The notes beneath the pieces are model-generated. The model ran no database searches. It worked only from the letters and a program-made list of their open reading frames with translations, and was not told the origin of the DNA. Made by a program: the position numbers and the translations under genes. A stretch of DNA of 64,000 bases from positions 39,905 through 103,904 of the forward strand of contig JANQFR010000085.1 of the NCBI GenBank assembly GCA_028277745.1. Direction: 5' to 3'. Of the stretch, positions 38,183 through 46,754 are shown piece after piece. Origin of the DNA: Phycisphaeraceae bacterium. GTDB lineage: Bacteria; Planctomycetota; Phycisphaerae; Phycisphaerales; Phycisphaeraceae. Each line of letters begins with the position of its first letter. Within the stretch, counting starts at the first letter, position 1.

Positions 38183-38468
38183 CAAACAAATTGAACTAAA
38201 GCTGAATGCCGGTAAACTCCTTTGAAAAATGAATTTATCGACTCATTCGACGTGGCTGTGATTGCGTCGAATCACCGGTATACAGAAGCCCCTGTTCTCT
38301 TCGTCTTTAAGTCCCGTCTGTTTCGCTAACGACCTCGGTGAACGCCGACAGCCTTCGGGGGAAGTAAATCAAGGCGGTCAGGCAGAGCGCAACCCGCGCT
38401 GCGTGGGAGCGGCGTATCCGGATGTGGGACCTAAGGGCGGCCATACGCATCCGTTTTATGGATTCGCA
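38183..38468. other. Intergenic region without recognisable gene
   Basis: About 285 bp between the second LacI promoter and the 3' end of the corrinoid operon. No open frame with convincing codon use, no tRNA and no B12-box-like sequence was found. Short imperfect stems such as GCATCC...GGATTCGC near 38449-38468 could end the corrinoid transcript, but there is no clear T-run. Confidence 0.5.
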
Positions 38469-39566
38469 TCAGTCATAACTGCCGTGCTTCTCGACGCAGT
38501 CAATGATGAAGCGGTAGGTGTCCCAATTCACGCTCGGCGGCACCGAGTGGTCGGAGTGGTAAGCGTAGCCACGGGTCGCCATACCGGCGGCAAACTTGGA
38601 GACGATCTCGGCTTCGATCACCTCGCGGTCGTTGGTGGCCATCACCATGACGTCGATATTGCCGAAAAACGCGAGCCGATCGCCGTACCGGGGGCACAGC
38701 GTTCGGATGTCCATATCGGCCTTGGCTTCGAGCGGCTGGAGGCAGTCGAAGCCGGCTTCGAGGTAGATGTCGATCACGCCGTTGACGTTGCCGTCGGTGT
38801 GATAGATGAACTTCATGCCGTGGGTGTGGGCGAAATCGCACAGCCGACGGTGGCCGGGGAGGATGAGTTCGCGGTACATCGCCGGCGAGCACATGGTCGC
38901 GTGGTTGAAGGCCATGTCGCCATAGGTCCACAACCCATCGGGTTGGGCGCCGGCGTCGATGATCGCCTGGTAGCTGCGGATCGACAACTCGGCGTAAGTG
39001 TCGCTGATGTCCTTGATCCACTCGGGGTCTTCGGCCATGGCGATCATGGCGATCTCGTCGCCGACCAGGGCGCGGGTGGCCTCGAAGCCTTCGATGCCGG
39101 CGAGGTACGCCCATCGGTTCCGCTCCCGTGCATGGTGATATTCACGTATGGCTCGGGGCACGTCTACAGCAACCCCCCGCTCCAGTAACCGGGGCTTGTA
39201 CTGCTGTTCCCAGTCGTCGCGGCTCTGGCAGCCGAAGTCGAGGTGTTCGGGCGTGCCCATACGGTGCTTCCACAAGCGCACGGTTTTGCCCTGCCGATCT
39301 CGGACAACCTTGGTTTGCTCGTCCTCCTCAAGCACGGTCTCGTCCGCAAAGGGCGCGGGCCAGTACCAGCAGGCGTTATGGAAGTCAGAGCCGAGCAGAT
39401 CAAGCACGGCCGAGTCGTCGCCGTCGAGTCCTTCGCCTCGCCAACGTTCGATGGTGTCGGTCCAGAAGGTGTCGTGTCGCGGCGTCCGGTCATGGTCGCG
39501 GCGCTCAAACATACGGTTGACGCGTTCGCGTCCGGTCAGCTTGACGTTGGTGAGAGGAGTGGTCAT
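38469..39566 (-). CDS. UROD/MtaA-superfamily methyltransferase-like protein
   Basis: 365-residue protein of the uroporphyrinogen decarboxylase fold. Typical features are 'LTGRERVNRMFERRDHDRTPRHDTFW', 'YGDMAFNHATMCSPAMYRELILPGHRRLCDFAHTHGMKFIYHTDGNV' and 'GFDCLQPLEAKADMDI'. In MtaA/MtbA the corresponding site is H-x-C and binds zinc; here it is HTDG, so Asp replaces Cys. It is the last gene of the nine-gene corrinoid operon, 24 bp after the GTPase gene. The methyl donor is unknown; heme biosynthesis is unlikely given the context. Confidence 0.85.
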   Translation of the reverse strand: MTTPLTNVKLTGRERVNRMFERRDHDRTPRHDTFWTDTIERWRGEGLDGDDSAVLDLLGSDFHNACWYWPAPFADETVLEEDEQTKVVRDRQGKTVRLWKHRMGTPEHLDFGCQSRDDWEQQYKPRLLERGVAVDVPRAIREYHHARERNRWAYLAGIEGFEATRALVGDEIAMIAMAEDPEWIKDISDTYAELSIRSYQAIIDAGAQPDGLWTYGDMAFNHATMCSPAMYRELILPGHRRLCDFAHTHGMKFIYHTDGNVNGVIDIYLEAGFDCLQPLEAKADMDIRTLCPRYGDRLAFFGNIDVMVMATNDREVIEAEIVSKFAAGMATRGYAYHSDHSVPPSVNWDTYRFIIDCVEKHGSYD

Positions 39567-39590
39567 GGCGGTGTTCTTGAGGGTTAAAGG

Positions 39591-40583
39591 TCAATCCTGG
39601 CGAGTTTCGATGATCTCAGGAAGCGAAACGGCGGCCGTCGCGCGCGGGACGGCCCACCGCGCGAGTTCTCCCTGAATCCTGTCCCGCGCGGTGTTGCGCG
39701 CGATGACGACCAACGAGGAATTTGCATTCGACGTATCAATCGGGCCGGCGGGCGGCGCCAGGTCGCGGATGCCCAACCGGTCGGCGGCGATATCGACGTA
39801 CACCGGCCCGGTGTCGAGTTGAACGAAACCCTTGACGCGGTACACCCTGCCAGCCAGCGCGTCGAGCAGGGCGGCCAGTTCCGCGCGGGTCATGCCGTCA
39901 GGCAACTCGGCTATAGCGGTGAAATAGTTCGGGTCTGCGCAGCGGGCGTATTCGCCGGTCGGTGAAGCCTGAACGCCATGGCGTGCTGTGCCGAACAAGG
40001 GGAACTCGGCCACGCCGAACGCGGCGTGGTGGATCACCATGCCGGGATGGATGCCGCGCAAGCGGCGCTCCACCGCGTCGATCGCCGCCGTGTCGTGCAG
40101 ATCGGTCTTGTTGATCACCGCGGTGTCCGACGCGGCGATCTGGGCGTGGACGTTGGGGAGCGTGTGCAGCAGCACCGCCAGGTTCTGCGGGTCTACGACA
40201 CACACGGTGTGCGCCAGTTGGAAGCGTGCGTCCAGTTTCGTATCGACCAGCAGTTTGCCGGCTACGGTGGGGTTGGCGATGCCGCTGGCCTCGACGATTA
40301 CGCCGTCGATCGGGTCGGCTTCGTGTTCATCGGCGATGCGGTTCATCACCTCCGCGAACTTCGTGACCAGGCAGGTGCAGAAGATCGACCCCCCGGGCAC
40401 GGGTACGACGCGGTGATGCCCATCCAGCAGTCGGCCGTCGACGTCCAGCGTCGCGAACTCGTTGACGACAAAAACGAGCCGGCGGTCGGCGTGACGCCGA
40501 GCCAGGTGATCCAACAGCGTTGTTTTTCCGCTGCCGAGGAAGCCGGTGACCAGGCAGACCGGGATGGGGTTGTCGTCAGGCAT
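39591..40583 (-). CDS. G3E-family GTPase (CobW/P47K-like)
   Basis: 330-residue COG0523-type metallochaperone GTPase. P-loop GFLGSGKTTLL near residue 14, 'VNEFATLDVDGRLL', a cysteine pair FCTC in place of the usual CxCC metal-binding motif, 'GVIVEASGIANPTVAG', 'NKTDL' for guanine recognition, and the CobW C-terminal domain ('YRVKGFVQLDTGPVYVD'). Members load cobalt, zinc or nickel into partner proteins or aid cobalamin enzymes. Its place within the UROD/corrinoid operon suggests metal supply or cofactor loading for these methyltransferases. Confidence 0.88.
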   Translation of the reverse strand: MPDDNPIPVCLVTGFLGSGKTTLLDHLARRHADRRLVFVVNEFATLDVDGRLLDGHHRVVPVPGGSIFCTCLVTKFAEVMNRIADEHEADPIDGVIVEASGIANPTVAGKLLVDTKLDARFQLAHTVCVVDPQNLAVLLHTLPNVHAQIAASDTAVINKTDLHDTAAIDAVERRLRGIHPGMVIHHAAFGVAEFPLFGTARHGVQASPTGEYARCADPNYFTAIAELPDGMTRAELAALLDALAGRVYRVKGFVQLDTGPVYVDIAADRLGIRDLAPPAGPIDTSNANSSLVVIARNTARDRIQGELARWAVPRATAAVSLPEIIETRQD

Positions 40584-40641
40584 GGCATGGGCTCTGATGA
40601 AATTGGAAACGTTACGCGGCGGAAAGACGGCCGTCTGGGCT

Positions 40642-41832
40642 TCATGCGGTCAGCCGGCCCAGTTCCCGGCCGGTGTGGTACATCTTTTCGGTGTTCTCCA
40701 GCGGGGTGCAGGGCGCCAGGTTGTTGCCTTCGCGCAACACGAACAGGCCGCCCTCGAGCACGCCGCTGGTCATGATCCGCCGGGTTTCGTCGCGGACCTG
40801 GTCGGGCGTCGCGGTGAGCAGCAACTCGACGTGCGGGCCGCCCTGGATGCGGACTTCCGGGCCCAACTCACGCCGCAGAGCCGCGAAGTCGACCGGGAAC
40901 CCGGTGTCGAACTGCATCACGTTCAACTCGTCGCGGATCGTCTTGAAGTGACGGGTCGCATTGCCGCAGAGATGGATGCACCGCGGCTGTTCGTCGCTCA
41001 TTGCATCACACAGCGTGCGGTGGTGCGGCAGCACGTGCTGCCGGTACATCTCGGTGGAGATCAGCGCGATGCTGTCGTCGGCGAACCCGTAGCGGGGCAC
41101 GGGGAAGGGCGTTCCTATACGCTGACGCAGGGCCCGCGAACGTTCGATCGTGGCTTGCGTGATGAAGTCGAACAGCGTGTTGAGCCGCTGGGGTTCTTCG
41201 ACCATCGCCGTGCACACGAAATCGGCCCCGAAGAGGTTGCACGCCACGGTCATCACCCCGTCGGTCGATTCGCCCAGGCCCCCGGGATCCACTTCGATGG
41301 GGCGGTCGAGATAGGTCTCGCGTTCAGCCCGCTCCCGGAAGCGTTCGTAATACGACCACGCCATGCCGCACACCCCGCTGAGCGGATCGGGCATCCCTTT
41401 TTCCATGACCCGCTCGGGCTCGTCGGTGAAGGCCGGGCGGGTGTCGGGCACCTGGTCGTCCATGTACTCGATCGGGCAGCCGAACCAGGCGGCCTCATAG
41501 AAATTCTGGAGGTCCACCCTCACACGCCACCGCTCGGGCGGCCCCAACGGCGCGTCCTGGAGGAGGTTGAACCGTTTCCACCGCTCGAAACGTAGCTGCA
41601 CATCGAACATCAGGTCCGGGTCATTGGTGTAGTCCTCAAACCCCACGCCCATGTCGTTGGCGTGGGCGTCGAGCATGAAGTAGCGGGTATTGGTCCCGAG
41701 CATAATGGGGGTGCGGCTGGGGCGGCCGGCGCCGTAAGCCTTCCAGACCTCGACCACCTCGGCGTTGTGAGCCGCGAAGTCCATGCCGGCCAGCCGATCG
41801 GGAGCCTGCAAGTTGGTAGTCGTCGTGTTCAT
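40642..41832 (-). CDS. UROD/MtaA-superfamily protein with His-x-Cys site
   Basis: 396-residue UROD-fold protein. It keeps a metal-site-like IHLCGNATRHF motif (His-Leu-Cys), comparable with the H-x-C zinc site of MtaA/MtbA methyltransferases, within 'MSDEQPRCIHLCGNATRHFKTI', followed by 'MQFDTGFPVDFAALRRELGPEVRIQGGPHVELLL'. The C-terminal 'GVLEGGLFVLREGNNLAPCTPLENTEKMYHTGRE' is typical of the family ('n-l-a-P-x-T-P-x-e-N'). Of the six paralogues here this one most resembles a functional MtaA-like cobalamin:acceptor methyltransferase. Confidence 0.87.
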   Translation of the reverse strand: MNTTTTNLQAPDRLAGMDFAAHNAEVVEVWKAYGAGRPSRTPIMLGTNTRYFMLDAHANDMGVGFEDYTNDPDLMFDVQLRFERWKRFNLLQDAPLGPPERWRVRVDLQNFYEAAWFGCPIEYMDDQVPDTRPAFTDEPERVMEKGMPDPLSGVCGMAWSYYERFRERAERETYLDRPIEVDPGGLGESTDGVMTVACNLFGADFVCTAMVEEPQRLNTLFDFITQATIERSRALRQRIGTPFPVPRYGFADDSIALISTEMYRQHVLPHHRTLCDAMSDEQPRCIHLCGNATRHFKTIRDELNVMQFDTGFPVDFAALRRELGPEVRIQGGPHVELLLTATPDQVRDETRRIMTSGVLEGGLFVLREGNNLAPCTPLENTEKMYHTGRELGRLTA

Positions 41833-41865
41833 CGTTTGACTCCAGCGACTGTGGACGTTGAGGTT

Positions 41866-42951
41866 TCATGTGCGGCGGAGCTGTTGAACAAGCTCCTGGG
41901 CGTCTTCGGCGGTCATGCCGGTTTCGACGATGCGGAACGCGAAGCCGCGTCCGCCGAGTTCCTGCGTGATCTTCAACGCGCCTTGGGCGCTGACGTAGAG
42001 CTGGCAGAGCTTCCCGGCATCGCGGATGCGCCGCAGCAGGTCGAGCCAGTGCTCGGGTTCCGGGTTGCCGGCGCCGGGGATCCACTGGATCCCACGGAGC
42101 CGTTCGATGCCCAGGAGCAGGTCGACATGCGGGAGCTGCCCGGGTCCGTCGAGGTGGTAAAACCCGTGTTCCAGCCGGTCGCAGCAGGTGGTCAGGTCGG
42201 GCGCCACGAAACGCTCGAACAGATCGGGCGAGATCATGTACGAAAAATCACACTGCAACATGTAACAGCGTTGGGCGGACCAGATGGCGGCCCATGGCGT
42301 AGTTCCCCGACCGACCGGCCTGATGATTTCATAGAGATAATCGTAGGCCTTGAGCCATTGCTGGGTGATGCGTTCGACGACGCGGCCAACCGTGTCAGGG
42401 TCATCGAGCAGATCCATGAGCAGGTCCTCTGCGCCGCGCATTGACGCCAGCACATCGAGGTTGCCGCCGAGGTCGGTGAACGCGGTGCAGGCGCGGTCGC
42501 CCAGCGTGTCGACGGCGGTCCGGGTGAACGCCTCGACCCGCTGCAACCAGGCGTTGTCCGCGTTCAGGGCGACCTGGGCCAGGTCCTCGAGCGTCGGCTG
42601 GCCGGCCGGCTCGAACCAGACGGTATCGGGGCGGGTCTGCACGGCGCAGCCGAGGAACGCCGCGAGCACGCCGGGGCCGTAGTTGGGCCACACCTTGGGG
42701 AACGCGTCGCCGTGGAACCGACGTCGGCCCACGTCGGCGGCGCAGACGTCGATGATCTGTTGTGGTGACCAATCCGCGGGGTAATTGGTGACGAAGTTTT
42801 CAACGGGAAGAGTCGGAGCCGAGGGGTCGATGGTTTCGATCATCACCAGCGGCCGATCCAATTGATGGCTCCACCAGGCGCTCCAATCCCGCTCGATGCG
42901 CTGCCAGTCTTCTTCGGAAAACAGGATGTTCGGGGCCAACTTGACGACCAT
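41866..42951 (-). CDS. Divergent UROD-superfamily protein
   Basis: 361-residue UROD-fold protein of the longer planctomycete type, opening with 'EEDWQRIERDWSAWWSHQLDRPLVMIE' and containing 'CYMLQCDFSYMISPDLFERFVAPDLTTCCDRLEHGFYHLDGPGQLPHVDLLLGI'. The metal-site position reads HLDG instead of H-x-C. 'GIQWIPGAGNPEPEHWLDLLRRIRDAGKLCQLY' follows. In the operon it sits between the HLCG paralogue (33 bp) and the thioredoxin-fused paralogue (51 bp). Substrate unknown. Confidence 0.82.
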   Translation of the reverse strand: MVVKLAPNILFSEEDWQRIERDWSAWWSHQLDRPLVMIETIDPSAPTLPVENFVTNYPADWSPQQIIDVCAADVGRRRFHGDAFPKVWPNYGPGVLAAFLGCAVQTRPDTVWFEPAGQPTLEDLAQVALNADNAWLQRVEAFTRTAVDTLGDRACTAFTDLGGNLDVLASMRGAEDLLMDLLDDPDTVGRVVERITQQWLKAYDYLYEIIRPVGRGTTPWAAIWSAQRCYMLQCDFSYMISPDLFERFVAPDLTTCCDRLEHGFYHLDGPGQLPHVDLLLGIERLRGIQWIPGAGNPEPEHWLDLLRRIRDAGKLCQLYVSAQGALKITQELGGRGFAFRIVETGMTAEDAQELVQQLRRT

Positions 42952-43002
42952 CTTTTCTCTCCTGGTTGCATCCGGCGCATGACCGCCGGCGCCGGGGAAG
43001 GC

Positions 43003-44397
43003 TCAGCTCACCGCGAACCCCTTGGCTTGTCGGCGTTCGACGATGGTGTCGCAGAGCATCTGGGGCTGGGGGATGATCGAGCTGAACGCGACCTGGCCGT
43101 CAACGCAAATGGTGGGCAACGCCGCGACGCCCAGCCGGCTCATGACGCCCACGCCCTCGCGTGTGGTGATCTTGTGCTCGCGGACCTCGACCGGGCACTC
43201 TTCGCCGAGACGGTCGCGCGCGGCGTTGGCCGCGGCCACCATATACTGGCACGGGGCGCACGACGCCGAGTCGAGCGTGATCACATCCACGATGACCGGC
43301 GATGAGGCGTCGTAATCGGGCAACGCGATGTCGGCGAAGTCATCGTCGGCCTTGGCGCTCAGCGTCCGAGCGACGTCGCGCTGATACGGGTCGTGCACGA
43401 GTTGAGCCACTGCCTGCAGGTTCTCGGGCTTCACGTCGTACGGCAGGTCGCATCCCGGCGCGAGGATGAACCCGGCATCGCCGGCCGCGTCGAGGCAACG
43501 CAGCGTGTCGCGCCGGGCGTCGTCGGCGTCGCCCATCAACAGCACGACCGTGAGCTTGAGGTTGCCGCCGAAGCTCTTGCCCCGGGGAACCGTCAGATTG
43601 CGGATGGTCGTCAAGTCGATCTGCTCATCGATCGATACGTTGTCGCAGTGGGTGTTGGCCATCACCTCAAGGTTACGCGTCGCGTCGCCGCAGACGAACA
43701 GCGACGAGAAACCGTCGCGGCCCCGCACGAAGTCGAACACGTCGTTCACGGCCGGCCGGACAAACTGCTCGAAGTGCTCAGGGCTGATCTGACTGGTCAT
43801 CGGGTCCACCACCGCGATCACGTCGGCCCCGTGATCGAGGTACGCCCCGGCCACCTGCTTGGCGACACCGGCGCAGAAACGCACCGTCTGCTCCACCTTC
43901 ATAGGATCATCAAACATCTGGAGGAACAGGTCGTTGCCCATCAGGTGCGACGTCAGGGTGAACGGCCCCGTGACCAGGCCGTAGAGCGCCGTGTCGTCGC
44001 CGACGCCGCGGCGCATGCGGTTCGCCGCGTCCCACACGATCGGGAAACGCCCGGCGTCGGTCGAGAAGGCGGGCAGGTCATCGAGCGTCCGGCCCTCGCC
44101 TTCCATGGCGCTCATCGGGTGCGTCACGACCGAAGGCGGCGTCTTGTCCGCCCACTGCAAGGCGCAGCCAAGGACCTCCGCTTCGAGCTGGAGGTCGAAC
44201 ACGATCGGCAGGGCGTCAGGCCGGTACAGCTCCTGGGCGCGCGTCAGCCCCTGCACGATCAGGTCGGGCGACTGGAGATATCGATCGGCGGCGGCGTCGA
44301 TGAGTTGTCCGCCATGGACGCCGACGAAGGGCAGCCACGCCGGGCGCGGGGTCTGTTTGCCTTGCAGCGCGTCGAAGACGATGGTTTTTCCGTTCAT
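43003..44397 (-). CDS. UROD-superfamily protein fused to C-terminal thioredoxin-like domain
   Basis: 464-residue fusion. Residues about 1-350 are a UROD/MtaA-like domain ('LTSHLMGNDLFLQMFDDPMKVEQ', 'DPMTSQISPEHFEQFVRPAVNDVFDFVRG', site motif FVCGDATRNLE, and 'FILAPGCDLPYDVKPENLQAV'). Residues about 375-464 form a thioredoxin fold with the redox motif SCAPC and a cis-proline loop (ALPTICVDGQVAF). Start at ATG 44397 with AAAAGG upstream. A redox domain fused to a methyltransferase suggests thiol-disulfide control of the metal-binding Cys or reduction of a partner; this is inference. Confidence 0.85.
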   Translation of the reverse strand: MNGKTIVFDALQGKQTPRPAWLPFVGVHGGQLIDAAADRYLQSPDLIVQGLTRAQELYRPDALPIVFDLQLEAEVLGCALQWADKTPPSVVTHPMSAMEGEGRTLDDLPAFSTDAGRFPIVWDAANRMRRGVGDDTALYGLVTGPFTLTSHLMGNDLFLQMFDDPMKVEQTVRFCAGVAKQVAGAYLDHGADVIAVVDPMTSQISPEHFEQFVRPAVNDVFDFVRGRDGFSSLFVCGDATRNLEVMANTHCDNVSIDEQIDLTTIRNLTVPRGKSFGGNLKLTVVLLMGDADDARRDTLRCLDAAGDAGFILAPGCDLPYDVKPENLQAVAQLVHDPYQRDVARTLSAKADDDFADIALPDYDASSPVIVDVITLDSASCAPCQYMVAAANAARDRLGEECPVEVREHKITTREGVGVMSRLGVAALPTICVDGQVAFSSIIPQPQMLCDTIVERRQAKGFAVS

Positions 44398-44461
44398 GAT
44401 GAAGCCTTTTGACAAACGCGGCCGGGGTTGGCCGGCGGGGTGAAGCGACGCCGACAGGGCG

Positions 44462-45562
44462 TCACGACGCATGGCCGCACCCCACGCCCCCCGGCGTTTC
44501 GATCAACTCGTCGGGGTAGCTCTGGATGGTGCGGATCATGCGGAGGTAGTTCTCGGTCTTGACGTAGTCGGGCACGGTGTTGGAGACGCCGGGCATGTAG
44601 CCCCCGTCGGCGTTGAGCTGGTCGATCTCCTGGCGGACATGCGCCTCGACCTGATCGGGCTCGCCGCGCGCCATCAGGTCCAGATCGATATGCCCCAGCA
44701 GGCACAGCCGGCCCGGCCACCGCTGCTTGATCGCCATCGGGTCCATCGATTTGGGCTCCAACGGTTGAATGGCTTTCACCCCCAGCGTGGTGAGGTCGTC
44801 AAACACGTCGTAGAGCCGCCCGTCGGAGTGGTAAATCAAAGGCGCCCCCGCCGACTCGCCGCGCCGAGCGACCTCGCCGATCGTGGGGAACAGGTATTGC
44901 TTGAAGAAATCGGGGCTCAGCATCAGCCCCTCGGTGTAAGCGATATCGTCGCTGTAGATGATCGCTCCGACGCGGTCGCCGCATCGACGCAGGGCGGCGT
45001 CGATGGCGTTAAGTTGCGCCGCCGCCAACGAGTCCATCACCGCGCGGATGAATTCGGGCTCTTCGTACGATGCGAGGCAGAACGCGTCGAACCCGATCAT
45101 CTCCCAGGCGAATGTGAACACGTCGGCGCCGTGCAGCAGGAGCTTCATCCGGCCGGGCAACGCTTCAGCGAGCCGCTCGGCCCGCTCCAACGCGGGCTCG
45201 ATCCGCGTCGTGTCGCCCTCCGCCAGGTCCTGCCAACTCCACCGCTTCGAGCGGAAGTCGGCCAGCGTGGGGATGACACAGGTATCGCCGTGGGACGCCG
45301 AGCCCGACGCCGATCGCTGCCGCTGCTGGGCATCGATCAACTCGTCGTGCGGCGCGTAGACCGAGGCCTGCACGTAGTCATACCCCGCGGCCCGGTAAAA
45401 GGCGGCCTCGTCGTCGGCGGTTTCGGCGGGGCGGCCCAGGACGGCGGCCTTGTGCCTGGCGTCGATGATGAAGTCGAACTGCGGCGGGCGCCGCCACGCA
45501 CGGCGCAGCAGCAGCGTGTCGAGGAAACGGCCGAAGTCGGGTTCACGATCTGTATCGAACAT
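44462..45562 (-). CDS. UROD-superfamily protein (HSDG type)
   Basis: 366-residue UROD-fold protein with 'FCLASYEEPEFIRAVMDSLA', 'IIYSDDIAYTEGLMLSPDFFKQYLFPTIGEVARR', the site motif LIYHSDGRLYDVFDDL and 'GVKAIQPLEPKSMDPMAIKQRW'. Asp replaces the zinc-ligand Cys of MtaA. It lies 18 bp after the preceding paralogue and before the thioredoxin fusion. A shortened N-terminus compared with some family members is notable. Probably methyltransferase-related, substrate unknown. Confidence 0.84.
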   Translation of the reverse strand: MFDTDREPDFGRFLDTLLLRRAWRRPPQFDFIIDARHKAAVLGRPAETADDEAAFYRAAGYDYVQASVYAPHDELIDAQQRQRSASGSASHGDTCVIPTLADFRSKRWSWQDLAEGDTTRIEPALERAERLAEALPGRMKLLLHGADVFTFAWEMIGFDAFCLASYEEPEFIRAVMDSLAAAQLNAIDAALRRCGDRVGAIIYSDDIAYTEGLMLSPDFFKQYLFPTIGEVARRGESAGAPLIYHSDGRLYDVFDDLTTLGVKAIQPLEPKSMDPMAIKQRWPGRLCLLGHIDLDLMARGEPDQVEAHVRQEIDQLNADGGYMPGVSNTVPDYVKTENYLRMIRTIQSYPDELIETPGGVGCGHAS

Positions 45563-45580
45563 GGCGGGATGGTCCTCGGG

Positions 45581-46738
45581 TTACGACCCGCCTGCCGCCG
45601 ACACGGCGGGTATTTCGCCCATCGGCTTGAGGTTGGTGTCCTTGCCCCACACCCGCCGGACGGTTTGCAGGTAGTGCACGTAGTTCGTCAGGGGCACGTC
45701 CGGCGGCACGCGGTGATCGCAGAACGGGATAAAACCGCCTTCTTCGACGACCGGCGTCAAGCGCTCGATCTCGGCGTCGATCGCCTGCGGCGAGCGGGCC
45801 AGAATGTGCTTGTCGAACCCGCCCATCATCAACAGGTCCTTGCCGTATTGCTGGCGGTACTTCACCGGGTCGCCGCCCCAGGCGCCGACCTCGATCGGGA
45901 ACATGCAGTTCACGCCGGCGTCGAGCCAGAGGGGGATCAGATCGTCGATGCAGCCGTCGGAGTCCAGCCAGACCACGTCGCAGCCATGGGCCCGCAACTG
46001 GTCCGTGATGCGGCGGTAGTTGGGTACGAGGTATTGCTTGAAATGCTCGGGCGACAAGAGCGGGCCCGCGTTGTAGCACATGTCCTCCCAGAAAAAGCAG
46101 GCGTCGAACCGGGCGCCCCGCTCGAACGCACGACGATGCACCTCGACGGTGAGGTCGGTGAGTGTGACCACCATCTCTTCAAACAGTGCGGGGTCGTCAT
46201 AGACCAAATAGGCGACGTTCTCCATACCCATCCAGTTGCGGATCCACCCGTAGAGGCTGCCGCCTTGGATGGAGCGCACCTCCGGGTAGTTCGGGGCGTC
46301 GCTGATGCGCCGCAACTCGTCCCAATCCGGGTATCGCTCGGGGGTGTCGGGGTCGAGCCGCGGCTTGAAGTGTTGCTCCCAGCTCGCGCGGTCGGTGAGC
46401 AGGTGGCCGAGGTGGACGGGGATCGAAGACATCCGCTTGTGCCGGAGCACGAGCACGCCCTCTGAGTCGCGGATGACTTCCTGCTCGCCCCGGTCCTCGA
46501 CCACCTGGGTCTCGAACGCGGGGCACAGGCTGACCGAGGGCCCGACGCCGCCGCTGAAGCTGTCCATGCCGAAGAAGCGGCTGGTGTCGGCGCCGCGTCG
46601 GGTCGCCGGGATGTCTTCGGGCAGCCCCTGCGCGTGCCATGCCTCGATCGTTTCATCCCAGAAGCCGAAATCGCAGATCGGCGCCCGGTCGCGCGGCTCG
46701 TAGCGCATCGTGGCCAGGAATCGTTGACGGTCGTTCAT
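45581..46738 (-). CDS. UROD-superfamily protein (DSDG type)
   Basis: 385-residue UROD-fold protein with the family opening 'MNDRQRFLATMRYEPRDRAPICDFGFWDETIEAW', 'DACFFWEDMCYNAGPLLSPEHFKQYLVPNYRRI', the site motif VVWLDSDGCIDDLIPLWLDAG and 'MFPIEVGAWGGDPVKYRQQYG'. Both the His and Cys of the MtaA site are replaced (LDSDG). Start at ATG 46738 with GGAGG nine bases upstream. It follows the MtaB-like gene by 16 bp, so it is co-transcribed with the methanol methyltransferase. Confidence 0.85.
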   Translation of the reverse strand: MNDRQRFLATMRYEPRDRAPICDFGFWDETIEAWHAQGLPEDIPATRRGADTSRFFGMDSFSGGVGPSVSLCPAFETQVVEDRGEQEVIRDSEGVLVLRHKRMSSIPVHLGHLLTDRASWEQHFKPRLDPDTPERYPDWDELRRISDAPNYPEVRSIQGGSLYGWIRNWMGMENVAYLVYDDPALFEEMVVTLTDLTVEVHRRAFERGARFDACFFWEDMCYNAGPLLSPEHFKQYLVPNYRRITDQLRAHGCDVVWLDSDGCIDDLIPLWLDAGVNCMFPIEVGAWGGDPVKYRQQYGKDLLMMGGFDKHILARSPQAIDAEIERLTPVVEEGGFIPFCDHRVPPDVPLTNYVHYLQTVRRVWGKDTNLKPMGEIPAVSAAGGS

Positions 46739-46754
46739 CGGTTTTTCCTCCAGA

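Noticed and set aside
38183..38468. Cobalamin riboswitch near the corrinoid operon
   Set aside because: No B12-box-like or conserved core sequence on either strand, and the region lies at the 3' end of the operon, not at its start.
38469..39566. HemE (uroporphyrinogen decarboxylase) for heme synthesis
   Set aside because: Six divergent paralogues together with mtaB, mtaC and an activator gene do not fit heme biosynthesis, and the HTDG motif differs from HemE.
44471..46465. 664-codon plus-strand frame
   Set aside because: Lies opposite two UROD-fold genes and starts and ends within them; Val/Arg/His-rich composition of an antisense shadow.
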